DNA from: Dehalococcoidia bacterium
GTDB taxonomy: Bacteria > Chloroflexota > Dehalococcoidia > UBA2979
Length of the DNA stretch: 6,277 nucleotides
Assembly: GCA_004297315.1 (NCBI GenBank)
Contig: SCTU01000209.1
Coordinates: forward strand, 1 to 6,277
Direction: 5' to 3'
A model generated the notes under the pieces. The model was not told where the DNA came from. It worked only from the letters and a program-made list of their open reading frames with translations, and made no database searches. Shown in pieces: positions 1 to 5,713 of the stretch. The position numbers and the translations under genes are program-made. Each line of letters opens with the position of its first letter. The stretch's first letter is position 1.

Positions 1-10
1 GCCGCGTTCC

Positions 11-730
11 TTGAACCTCGGCCTCGACATCGCGGCCGCTTCGGCGGGCGAGGGGACGTTGCACCTGCCGCATCCGCTGCTGGGGGCTCAGGAATTGACC
101 GGCGCCGACCTCGAGGAAGAGGTACGGAAGAACGTCCTGCTGACCTCCGTCGACACCCTCGTGAACTGGGCGCGCGCGCACTCGCTCTGGCCAGCGATGT
201 TCGGCCTCGCCTGCTGCGCCATCGAGATGATCGCCTCGGCCACCTCGCGCTACGACATCGCGCGCTTCGGCTCGGAGGTGTTCCGGGCGTCGCCGCGCCA
301 GGCGGACCTGATGATCGTGGCGGGCACGGTGACCTGGAAGATGGCGCCCGTGGTGCGGCGCATCTACCTCCAGATGGCAGACCCGAAGTGGGTGATCTCG
401 ATGGGCGGCTGCGCGATCATGGGCGGGCCGTTCGCCTACGCGTACTCGGTCCTGCCCGGCGTGAACCTCATCGCGCCGGTCGACGTCTACGTGCCGGGCT
501 GCCCGCCGCGGCCCGAGTCGTTGCTCCAGGGGCTGATGATGCTGCAGGACAAGATCAAGCACTTCGATGTGACCGGGCAGCGCGCACGCCCCGAGCCGGA
601 CGGCGACTTCTCCGCCTACCTGCCCGAGGGCGACCCAGTCCGGCGCGAACTCGAGTCGCTCTTCGCGCCGTTCCCCGGCCTGAATGACCCCGACCGTCTC
701 TCCGGTGGCGTCTCGCTCGCCCACATCTAG
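11..730 (+). CDS. nuoB: NADH-quinone oxidoreductase subunit B (complex I, N2 cluster subunit)
   Basis: NuoB is the peripheral-arm subunit of respiratory complex I that carries the terminal 4Fe-4S cluster N2 and passes electrons to quinone at the membrane junction. The 239-residue product has the expected cluster ligands: tandem Cys68-Cys69 in FGLACCAIEM, Cys134 in MGGCAIMGG and Cys164 in VPGCPPRPE. The family signature RFGSEVFRASPRQADLMIV lies at about residues 85-103. The N-terminal 40 residues and the tail after about residue 190 are variable and acidic. The start is uncertain: the TTG at 11 has no visible ribosome binding site and the frame stays open to the left edge, so the true start may lie outside; TTG codons at 59 and 95 are also possible. 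No nuoC follows, so this is either the end of a nuo cluster or a detached copy. Family assignment is secure; the N-terminus is not. Confidence 0.95.
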   Translation: MNLGLDIAAASAGEGTLHLPHPLLGAQELTGADLEEEVRKNVLLTSVDTLVNWARAHSLWPAMFGLACCAIEMIASATSRYDIARFGSEVFRASPRQADLMIVAGTVTWKMAPVVRRIYLQMADPKWVISMGGCAIMGGPFAYAYSVLPGVNLIAPVDVYVPGCPPRPESLLQGLMMLQDKIKHFDVTGQRARPEPDGDFSAYLPEGDPVRRELESLFAPFPGLNDPDRLSGGVSLAHI

Positions 731-922
731 AGGCCTCACGTGCCCGCCGGCCCCACGACCCGACGTTGCCGACGCGGACCCGGCCGCGTGATCGGGCCGC
801 CCCAAAACGGGACGCTCCCGGGTCGCTGACCTCGTTCGCCGCGCTGCCGTGGACCGAGCATGTCGAGCAGGCCGGACGCCAGATGTTCACGGTGTCAACC
901 GCGGCTTGCGGAAGCCGTCCTG

Positions 923-1189
923 ATGCAGAACCTCGGCGACCGGCCGCGCGAGTTCGCCGTGATCCGCTGGCGCGGCGCCGAGGATGCTCTGCCCACCCGA
1001 GACGGCGCGATCCTCCTCGACGGGCTGCAGGAGGTGCACCGCCTCGAATTGCAGGCCGGCACGGAGCGTCACGTAGAACTGGAACTGCAGGGCGGTTACT
1101 CCTACGTCGTGGTCTCGCTTGTAGAAGGCGAGTGCGAGAGGGGGGATCCGCGCGCAGGTGAAGGTGAACTGAGCCGTCGCCGTGTCTGA
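923..1189 (+). CDS. Possible small ORF or remnant of a frameshifted gene, unknown function
   Basis: An 88-residue reading frame starts at ATG 923 with a GGAAG-like site at 910-914, eight bases ahead. Of its first 50 codons 45 end in G or C, as in the real genes here, but only 23 of the last 38 do, so the coding signal fades toward the 3' end. The translation alternates short hydrophobic and polar runs (VHRLELQAG, HVELELQGGYSYVVVSL), which looks like beta-strand structure; it has no signal peptide and I recognise no family. Upstream, the frame containing LTSFAALPWTEHVEQAG (about 820-875) also looks coding but is offset by one base, so this ORF may be the 3' part of a broken gene. It could also be non-coding sequence that is open by chance because of high GC. 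Treat as hypothetical. Confidence 0.25.
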   Translation: MQNLGDRPREFAVIRWRGAEDALPTRDGAILLDGLQEVHRLELQAGTERHVELELQGGYSYVVVSLVEGECERGDPRAGEGELSRRRV

Positions 1190-1228
1190 CGGTGTTGACA
1201 CGCCAAAGGCTACGGGCGCAGCATCGAT
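1182..1228 (+). promoter_or_regulatory. Possible sodN promoter/operator region
   Basis: A perfect -35 hexamer TTGACA sits at 1195-1200, unusual in this GC-rich setting, but the correctly spaced -10 position reads GCAGCA and the nearest alternative, CATCGA at 1222-1227, is too far. The hexamer lies inside GTGTTGACAC (1192-1201), a near-palindrome, and just before it GTGTCTGAC (1182-1190) resembles a second copy in direct orientation. These could form an operator for a regulator of sodN. There is no match to the Nur box known from Streptomyces. Low confidence. Confidence 0.2.
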
Positions 1229-1258
1229 GCCCAACCGTCTGCACCAGACCGCACCAGT

Positions 1259-1264
1259 AAGGAG
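1259..1264 (+). promoter_or_regulatory. Ribosome binding site of sodN
   Basis: AAGGAG lies seven bases before the ATG at 1272. This strong site decides the start of sodN against the in-frame GTG at 1182, which would add 30 unrelated residues to the precursor and has no comparable site. Confidence 0.75.
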
Positions 1265-1271
1265 CGACAGC

Positions 1272-1703
1272 ATGATTCGAAACGCCATTGAGCGGTTCGT
1301 CCGTCCGAGCGAGACCGGGTACGCCCATTGCGATCTCCCCTGCGGCGTGTACGACCCAGCGCAGGCGCGCATTGAGGCGGAGTCCGTGAAGGCCGTGCAG
1401 GAGCGATACCAGAAGGCCGACACAATGAAGTCCGCGGCAGAATCCGTGGAGGACTACCGCGCGCGCTGTCTCGCCATCAAGGAAGAGCGTGCGAACATGG
1501 TGAAGGAGCACCTCTGGGTGCTCTGGACTGACTACTTCAAGCCGCCCCACGTGGAGAAGTACCCGCAACTGCACCAGTTGTTCTGGGACGCCACCAAGGA
1601 GGCCGGCCTCGCGAAGAAGTCGCAGGACCCGGCGCAGGGCGAGAAGCTGCTCGGCCTGATCAAGCAGATCGACACGATCTTCTGGGAGACCAAGAAGGCG
1701 TAG
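1272..1703 (+). CDS. sodN: Nickel-containing superoxide dismutase precursor
   Basis: Ni-SOD converts superoxide to oxygen and hydrogen peroxide as a homohexamer of four-helix bundles. The 143-residue precursor contains the diagnostic nickel hook HCDLPCGVY at residues 19-27. After removal of the first 18 residues, His1, Cys2 and Cys6 of the mature chain bind nickel, and Tyr9 lines the substrate channel. Glu35 (mature Glu17) and Arg73 in IKEER correspond to the residues that position His1 in the Streptomyces enzyme. DYFKPPH..KYP.LHQL and the C-terminal IFWETKKA are also typical. The mature chain would be 125 residues, against 117 in Streptomyces as I recall it; the extra residues fall around 47-62, before the second helix. 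The leader is short, charged and not hydrophobic, so it is a maturation propeptide rather than a Sec signal. A strong ribosome binding site fixes the start. The protease gene follows 26 bases downstream, probably in the same transcript. Confidence 0.97.
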   Translation: MIRNAIERFVRPSETGYAHCDLPCGVYDPAQARIEAESVKAVQERYQKADTMKSAAESVEDYRARCLAIKEERANMVKEHLWVLWTDYFKPPHVEKYPQLHQLFWDATKEAGLAKKSQDPAQGEKLLGLIKQIDTIFWETKKA

Positions 1704-1729
1704 TCGAGTCCCCCGGAGACGGAGACTAG

Positions 1730-2329
1730 ATGATGCGGCGGCTGGGGCTGGCCGGACTCACACTGGCCGCAGCGGCCGCATCGGTCTTCGCCCTCTTCCT
1801 CAGGCGTCTCCTCATGCGGGTCGAAGTCGCCGGCGAAAGCATGGCCCCGGCCCTGCTTCCCGGCGACTTCCTGATCCTGCGCCAAGGCCCGCCCGAGCGC
1901 GGTGAGGAGTACGGGCAGATCGTCGCGCTGCGCGACCCACGGCCGGAGGGCGACGGGCGGTTGCTGCTGAAGCGTGTGGTAGGTCTCCCCGGCGAGGCCC
2001 TACGCGTGGGCGGCACACTGCAGGTGAACGGACGGGTGCTGATCGAGCCGTATGCACACGGTGACGCACCGGCCGAGCAGCACCGCGGGATCAACCGGTT
2101 GGAGCCGGACGCCTACTTCGTGCTTGGCGACCACCGGGGCGCCAGCACGGACAGCCGCGATTTTGGGCCCGTCTCCCGCGAGGCGATCGCCGGCCATGCC
2201 ATCCTCCGCTATTGGCCGCCGGCACGGGCCGGGCGGCTGCTCCCTCCCCCGCGCCGCCTTCTCGGCGCCGGCCCGGAGGGCCCACGACCACTTTCGTGGC
2301 AGGCCGCGCCGGACGCGGGTAATCCCTGA
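1730..2329 (+). CDS. S26-family signal peptidase, probable Ni-SOD maturation protease
   Basis: Serine/lysine protease of the S26 (type I signal peptidase) family, 199 residues. One hydrophobic segment spans about residues 5-24. The catalytic serine is Ser37 in GESMAPAL and the general-base lysine is Lys81 in LLLKRVVGLPGE; the conserved GDHR...STDSRDFG box lies at about 133-146. After WPP at 162-164 a proline/arginine-rich tail of about 35 residues shows no recognisable domain. Its position 26 bases after sodN argues that it cleaves the SodN leader, the role of SodX-type proteases elsewhere. However, those are usually much smaller, while this protein keeps the longer beta insert of LepB-like enzymes, so a general signal peptidase is an alternative. 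Two adjacent ATGs (1730 and 1733) follow GGAG at 1721-1724; the second, with eight-base spacing, fits as well or better. The family is certain; the SodN-specific role is inference from context. Confidence 0.9.
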   Translation: MMRRLGLAGLTLAAAAASVFALFLRRLLMRVEVAGESMAPALLPGDFLILRQGPPERGEEYGQIVALRDPRPEGDGRLLLKRVVGLPGEALRVGGTLQVNGRVLIEPYAHGDAPAEQHRGINRLEPDAYFVLGDHRGASTDSRDFGPVSREAIAGHAILRYWPPARAGRLLPPPRRLLGAGPEGPRPLSWQAAPDAGNP

Positions 2330-2371
2330 CAGATGCGGGGACGGTAGACGTCGACAATCGCGGTTGAAGGC

Positions 2372-2397
2372 GCGCCGCTGGTCGCGTGCGCCGCTGG
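2372..2397 (+). repeat. Short direct repeat ahead of the HDOD gene
   Basis: The ten bases GCGCCGCTGG occur at 2372-2381 and again at 2388-2397, starting 16 bases apart. The second copy runs into the GGAGG ribosome binding site (2396-2400) of the following gene. It could be an operator pair or chance in GC-rich DNA. Confidence 0.3.
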
Positions 2398-2404
2398 AGG
2401 CCGC

Positions 2405-3343
2405 ATGCCCGACCCCGACCGAGCAGGCGTCGCCGACCCGTTTGCCGCGGCGCGCGGGGCGCTCGCAGCGCGCCTGGCGAGCCGCCGAGCGGACGCGGGC
2501 GGACGGCTCGCGCTTGAAGACGTCGTCGCAGGCGTCGTCGAGTTGCGGCCACTTCCCGCCGTCGCCTTCCGCGTGCTCGAGCTCTCGGAGGACGTCCGGT
2601 TCTCCGCCCACGAACTCGCCTCGCTGATCGCGAGCGACCAGGCGCTGACGGCGAAGATCCTGCGGCTGGCGAACTCGCCCTTCTACGGCTTCGCGCGCCG
2701 GATCACCACGGTCCGCGACGCCGTCGTCCTGCTCGGCTTCCGGGCCGTACGGCAGGCGACGCTCGCGGCGTGCGTGGTGGGCGACGCGCGCCGCCAGACA
2801 AGCCTCGACTACGACGCGTTCTGGCAGTTCTGCGTCGCCACCGGGATGCTAGCCGAGGTGCTGGCACGCACAGAGGGACGCCATCAGGACCACGCCTTCA
2901 CGGCGGGCGTCCTGCACCAGGTGGGAGTCCTGGCGCTCGACCAGTTCCGCCCGGACCTGCTCCACAGCGTGATCGAGCGCTCAGCGGACACCGGCACGCG
3001 ACATATGGCTGAGCGCGAGATCCTGGGCTTTACGACGGCGGAACTTGGAGGCGCGCTGGCCGAGCACTGGGGGTTCCCGCCGGAGCTCGTGGACGCCATC
3101 GGCGGCCACGTCCGCCCGCTCGACGAACTCGCCGCCGAGGGGAGTCTGGCCGCCACGGTGGCGCGGGCTCACCTCTACGTCCGCTCGTACGGTCTGGGCG
3201 ACGGAATCGTGCCCTCGCAGGAAGGCCCGGCGGCGCCGGAGTGGTCGCAGGGGGCGCTCTCGGTCTCCCTTCGCCTGGCGGGCGGCATGGAGAAGATCCT
3301 CGAGCGCGTCGATGCTTTTATGTCGGCGGCGACCATCTCCTAG
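2405..3343 (+). CDS. HDOD-domain protein (degenerate HD signalling domain)
   Basis: The 312-residue product is built around one HDOD domain from about residue 37 to 235. The domain opens with LPAVAFRVLELSED, continues with the conserved IASDQALTAKILRLANSPFYG (about 75-95) and ITTVRDAVVLLGFRAVRQ, and ends with LAEHWGFPPELVDAIGGHV. HDOD proteins are non-catalytic relatives of HD phosphohydrolases and act in bacterial signalling, stress and cell-cycle regulation. Here the metal-binding pair is lost: the usual HD is His171-Gln172 in GVLHQVG, and the first histidine position in QFCVATGMLA is not His. No receiver, EAL, GGDEF or membrane segment is attached, so the output partner is unknown. The start follows GGAGG only four bases upstream, which is close but the best available. 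It is 75 bases after the protease gene and may or may not be cotranscribed with it. The domain is certain; the biological role is not known. Confidence 0.9.
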   Translation: MPDPDRAGVADPFAAARGALAARLASRRADAGGRLALEDVVAGVVELRPLPAVAFRVLELSEDVRFSAHELASLIASDQALTAKILRLANSPFYGFARRITTVRDAVVLLGFRAVRQATLAACVVGDARRQTSLDYDAFWQFCVATGMLAEVLARTEGRHQDHAFTAGVLHQVGVLALDQFRPDLLHSVIERSADTGTRHMAEREILGFTTAELGGALAEHWGFPPELVDAIGGHVRPLDELAAEGSLAATVARAHLYVRSYGLGDGIVPSQEGPAAPEWSQGALSVSLRLAGGMEKILERVDAFMSAATIS

Positions 3344-3382
3344 CGCCACCTTGTGGGCCCGGCGACCGCGATTCCGGAGCGC

Positions 3383-3409
3383 GATCCGGGTTTGGGTGGC
3401 CCCGGGATC
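3383..3409 (+). terminator. Possible hairpin terminator after the HDOD gene
   Basis: GATCC at 3383-3387 pairs with GGATC at 3405-3409, and GGG 3388-3390 pairs with CCC 3401-3403 with one bulged G at 3404, around a ten-base loop. Only two T residues follow, so this is not a classic intrinsic terminator. It lies between the HDOD stop and the groEL promoter, where a terminator is expected. Confidence 0.3.
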
Positions 3410-3438
3410 TTGCGCGCTGCCTCGCGATTGGGTACAAC
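3410..3438 (+). promoter_or_regulatory. Probable groEL promoter (sigma-A-like)
   Basis: TTGCGC at 3410-3415 and TACAAC at 3433-3438 are separated by exactly 17 bases and resemble -35 and -10 hexamers. The predicted transcription start, near 3444-3446, would fall inside the left arm of the CIRCE operator. This is the usual arrangement for HrcA repression and gives a leader of about 85 bases. The spacing and context are good; the hexamers are imperfect. Confidence 0.5.
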
Positions 3439-3440
3439 CG

Positions 3441-3467
3441 TTAGCACTCCAACCCGCAGAGTGCTAA
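3441..3467 (+). promoter_or_regulatory. CIRCE operator (HrcA binding site)
   Basis: A perfect inverted repeat, TTAGCACTC at 3441-3449 and GAGTGCTAA at 3459-3467, is separated by nine bases. This is the exact CIRCE consensus. HrcA dimers bind it and repress chaperone genes until heat or misfolded protein occupies GroEL, which otherwise helps keep HrcA active. It lies 62 bases before the groEL start codon and overlaps the predicted transcription start. HrcA itself is not encoded in this window. Confidence 0.97.
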
Positions 3468-3529
3468 ACAGCACGCCCAGGCGGCCGCGGCGGTCGCGGG
3501 GGCACCACGAGGACGAAGGACGGGCACCT

Positions 3530-5143
3530 ATGGCCAAGCAGCTGCTGTTCGACGAAGAGGCGCGTCACGCGCTCCGGAGCGGCATTGACGCCCTGGCGGA
3601 CGCCGTGAAGATGACGCTCGGGCCGCGGGGCCGGAACGTGGTGCTGGACAAGAAGTTCGGCTCCCCGGTCATCACGAACGACGGCGTGACCATCGCCAAG
3701 GAGATCGAACTCGCCAACAAGTTCGAGAACATCGGCGCGCAGCTGGCCAAGGAGATCGCCTCCAAGACCAACGACATCGCCGGCGACGGCACGACGACCG
3801 CGACCGTCCTCGGCCAGGCGATCGTCCACGAGGGCATGAAGAACGTCGCCGCCGGTGCCGACCCGATGGCGCTGAAGCGCGGCATCGAACTCGCCTCGCG
3901 CGCGATCAAGGAAGCCGTCACTAAGAACGCGACGAAGGTCACTACGCGCGCGCAGATGGCGCAGGTCGCGGCCATCTCCGCCGCCTCCAAGGAGATCGGC
4001 GAACTCATCGGCGAGGTGATGGAGGCGGCCGGCAAGGACGGCGTCATCACCATCGAGGAAGGCCGCGGCGTCGAGACGGAGATCGAGTACGTCGAGGGCA
4101 TGTCCTTCGACCGTGGCTACATCTCGCCGTACTTCGTCACGAACCCGGAGCGTATGGAGGCGGTCCTGGAGGACCCCTACATCTTCGTCACGGACCGCAA
4201 ACTCTCGTCCGTGAACGAAATCCTCCCGTGGCTGGAGAAGCAGATCCAGGTCTCCAAGAATTTGCTGATCATTGCCGAGGAAGTGGACGGCGAAGCGCTG
4301 GCCACCCTGGCCGTGAACAAGCTGCGCGGCACCATCAACGTCGTCGCCGTGAAGGCCCCGGGCTTCGGCGACCGGCGCAAGGAGAACCTGGGCGACATCG
4401 CCGCGTTCACGGGCGCGACGCTGATCTCGCAGGAGCTCAACCGCTCGCTGGAGTCGGTGACCGCCGCGGACTTCGGGCGCGCGCGCCGCGCGGTGATCGG
4501 CAAGGAAGACACCGCCATCATCGAGGGCAAGGGCACCAAGAAGGCGATCTCAGAGCGCGTCGCGATGATCCGCGCGCAACTCGACAACGCGACCTCTGAC
4601 TGGGACCGCGAGAAGCTGCAGGAGCGCCTCGGCAAGCTCGCCGGCTCGGTCGCCATCATCAAGGTCGGCGCGGCCACTGAGGTTGAGCTCACCGAGAAGA
4701 AGCACCGCGTGGAGGACGCCCTGTCCGCCACCCGTGCGGCGGTCGAAGAGGGCATGGTGGCCGGCGGCGGCGTCGCGTTCCTGAACGCGCTCCCCGCCCT
4801 CGACAAACTGGTGATCGAGAACCTGGACGAGCAGACGGGCGTGAAAATCCTCCGTCGCGCGCTGGAGGAGCCGCTCCGCCGGATCGCCACCAACGCCGGC
4901 CAGGACGGCTCGGTCGTGGTCCAGAAGGTGTCCAGCCTCAAGAAGGGCCAGGGCTACGACGCCGCCGCGGACGTCTACGGCGACATGATCCAGCTGGGCA
5001 TCATCGACCCGGCGAAGGTCACGAAGGCCGCGCTCGAAAATGCCGTGTCGATCGCGGGCATGGTCCTGACGACCAACGTCCTGGTGACCGACCTCCCTGA
5101 CGACTCCCGCCCGAACGCAGGCGTTTCGGCGGACATGTACTAG
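3530..5143 (+). CDS. groEL: 60 kDa chaperonin GroEL
   Basis: GroEL forms a double-ring ATP-driven folding chamber in the cytoplasm. The 537-residue product matches the family along its whole length: LGPRGRN at 30-36 and GDGTTT at 85-90 (Asp86) in the nucleotide site, the catalytic Asp396 in HRVEDAL, and AAVEEGMVAGGG at 403-414. The frame is open upstream to 3353, but the ATG at 3530 gives the canonical MAKQLLFDEE start, has AAGGA nine bases ahead, and lies downstream of the CIRCE operator, so the longer reading is wrong. The C-terminus ends DDSRPNAGVSADMY and lacks the Gly-Gly-Met repeat tail of many GroELs. No groES lies before or after it; the gene stands alone between its own promoter and terminator. 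A GroES partner, and perhaps a second groEL, would have to be encoded elsewhere. Regulation is by HrcA. Confidence 0.98.
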   Translation: MAKQLLFDEEARHALRSGIDALADAVKMTLGPRGRNVVLDKKFGSPVITNDGVTIAKEIELANKFENIGAQLAKEIASKTNDIAGDGTTTATVLGQAIVHEGMKNVAAGADPMALKRGIELASRAIKEAVTKNATKVTTRAQMAQVAAISAASKEIGELIGEVMEAAGKDGVITIEEGRGVETEIEYVEGMSFDRGYISPYFVTNPERMEAVLEDPYIFVTDRKLSSVNEILPWLEKQIQVSKNLLIIAEEVDGEALATLAVNKLRGTINVVAVKAPGFGDRRKENLGDIAAFTGATLISQELNRSLESVTAADFGRARRAVIGKEDTAIIEGKGTKKAISERVAMIRAQLDNATSDWDREKLQERLGKLAGSVAIIKVGAATEVELTEKKHRVEDALSATRAAVEEGMVAGGGVAFLNALPALDKLVIENLDEQTGVKILRRALEEPLRRIATNAGQDGSVVVQKVSSLKKGQGYDAAADVYGDMIQLGIIDPAKVTKAALENAVSIAGMVLTTNVLVTDLPDDSRPNAGVSADMY

Positions 5144-5164
5144 CACTCGTTTCTGACGAATCGG

Positions 5165-5192
5165 AAGAGGGCCGGGAAACCGGCCCTTTTCT
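5165..5192 (+). terminator. Intrinsic terminator of groEL
   Basis: AGGGCCGG (5168-5175) pairs perfectly with CCGGCCCT (5180-5187) around a GAAA tetraloop, followed by TTTTCT. The upstream GAA at 5164-5166 can extend the stem into the T-run through a G-T pair. It begins about 20 bases after the groEL stop and makes groEL a single-gene transcript. Confidence 0.93.
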
Positions 5193-5241
5193 AATGGCTT
5201 TCTAACCCTTACGACCCATACCCTCCTGACCGAGGCGAACA

Positions 5242-5700
5242 GTGATCAACGACAACGGACTTGCGGTCGACATTGAGGCGCTCGTGGTAGCGGCGTCCGA
5301 GTCGGATGTCCTAGTCGTCGGTTTTGACTTCGTGGCGGAGCGCGTTGTCATCGACTTCCGGGTCGACAACCGCCGCCACTCGCGCCCCGTCCTCGAACTC
5401 GCCGCACCGATGGCGGACGCCGAGGAGCGCGCAGCCTGGCTGGCGGAGCGCCGCCCTGCGCTCGGCGCGCCGGAGCGGTTCCTGTTTTTCGTCTGGCCGC
5501 ACTCGATCGGCACGCTGATGACCTCGCTGGTAGCCGAACGGATCCTCCAGCGGATCGACCAGGAGCACGGCGTGGACTACGGCCCCGCGCTCGCGCGGAT
5601 CGCCACCGGGCTGCGCCGGGCCGAGCGCGCGGAGCAGGTTGCGGCGATCCGGGGCGGCGAGGGCTTCGAGACGGTCTGGTCGCGCGAGGACGACGAGTAG
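5242..5700 (+). CDS. Uncharacterised 152-residue protein
   Basis: I do not recognise this protein. It starts at GTG 5242 with GAGG six bases ahead (5232-5235) and has the strong G/C third-position bias of its neighbours, so it is very likely a real gene. It has no signal peptide or membrane helix and should be cytosolic. Residues 21-42 (SDVLVVGFDFVAERVVIDFR) form likely beta strands; a helical acidic stretch, ADAEERAAWLAERRPALGAPERF, lies at about 59-80; then comes a hydrophobic aromatic patch LFFVWPHSIGTLM at 81-93, and an arginine- and glutamate-rich helical C-terminus to SREDDE. The alternating strand-helix layout suggests a small alpha/beta domain. It begins about 50 bases after the groEL terminator, so it probably has its own promoter, though I see no convincing hexamers. 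It is convergent with the transporter gene, with 13 bases between stop codons. Confidence 0.8.
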   Translation: MINDNGLAVDIEALVVAASESDVLVVGFDFVAERVVIDFRVDNRRHSRPVLELAAPMADAEERAAWLAERRPALGAPERFLFFVWPHSIGTLMTSLVAERILQRIDQEHGVDYGPALARIATGLRRAERAEQVAAIRGGEGFETVWSREDDE

Positions 5701-5713
5701 CGCGCGGCGCTGG

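Larger units (their letters stand above)
731..1271. other. Gene-poor stretch between nuoB and sodN
   Basis: About 540 bases hold no gene I can name. At 772-789 a GC-only hairpin (ACGCGG / CCGCGT, six-base loop) follows nuoB, but no T-run follows it, so it is at best a weak or Rho-assisted end. From 814 to about 905 the third frame position is strongly G/C-rich (27 of 32 codons) in one plus frame, and from about 908 the same signal moves to the next plus frame. This pattern suggests a coding region with a frameshift, or two unrelated short stretches. The last 80 bases hold possible promoter and operator sequence for sodN. Confidence 0.5.

Noticed and set aside
1182..1271. In-frame N-terminal extension of sodN by 30 residues from GTG 1182
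   Set aside because: The ATG at 1272 has a strong AAGGAG site and gives a leader of normal length; the extension shows no signal-peptide character.
1190..1271. Nickel-responsive Nur box upstream of sodN
   Set aside because: No TTGCAA-type repeats are present; the only repeats there have a different sequence.
887..1423. Minus-strand open frame of 178 codons in the nuoB-sodN gap
   Set aside because: It overlaps the 5' part of sodN, resembles no family, and its third codon positions mirror the plus-strand frame rather than showing independent coding bias.
555..1574. Long minus-strand open frame (339 codons)
   Set aside because: It lies antisense to nuoB and sodN, is arginine-rich and low in complexity, and is typical of antisense frames in GC-rich DNA.
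2282..2299. Hairpin CCACGA/TCGTGG near the end of the protease gene
   Set aside because: It is inside the coding region and has no following T-run, so it is not supported as a terminator.
3353..3529. In-frame N-terminal extension of groEL by 59 residues
   Set aside because: It runs through the promoter and the CIRCE operator, has no family similarity, and the ATG at 3530 has a ribosome binding site and the canonical MAKQ start.
4177..4941. Minus-strand open frame of 254 codons inside groEL
   Set aside because: Antisense shadow of a strongly biased gene; serine/arginine-rich with no domain.
5701..5713. Shared bidirectional terminator between the convergent genes
   Set aside because: The 13-base gap holds no inverted repeat with flanking A/T runs.
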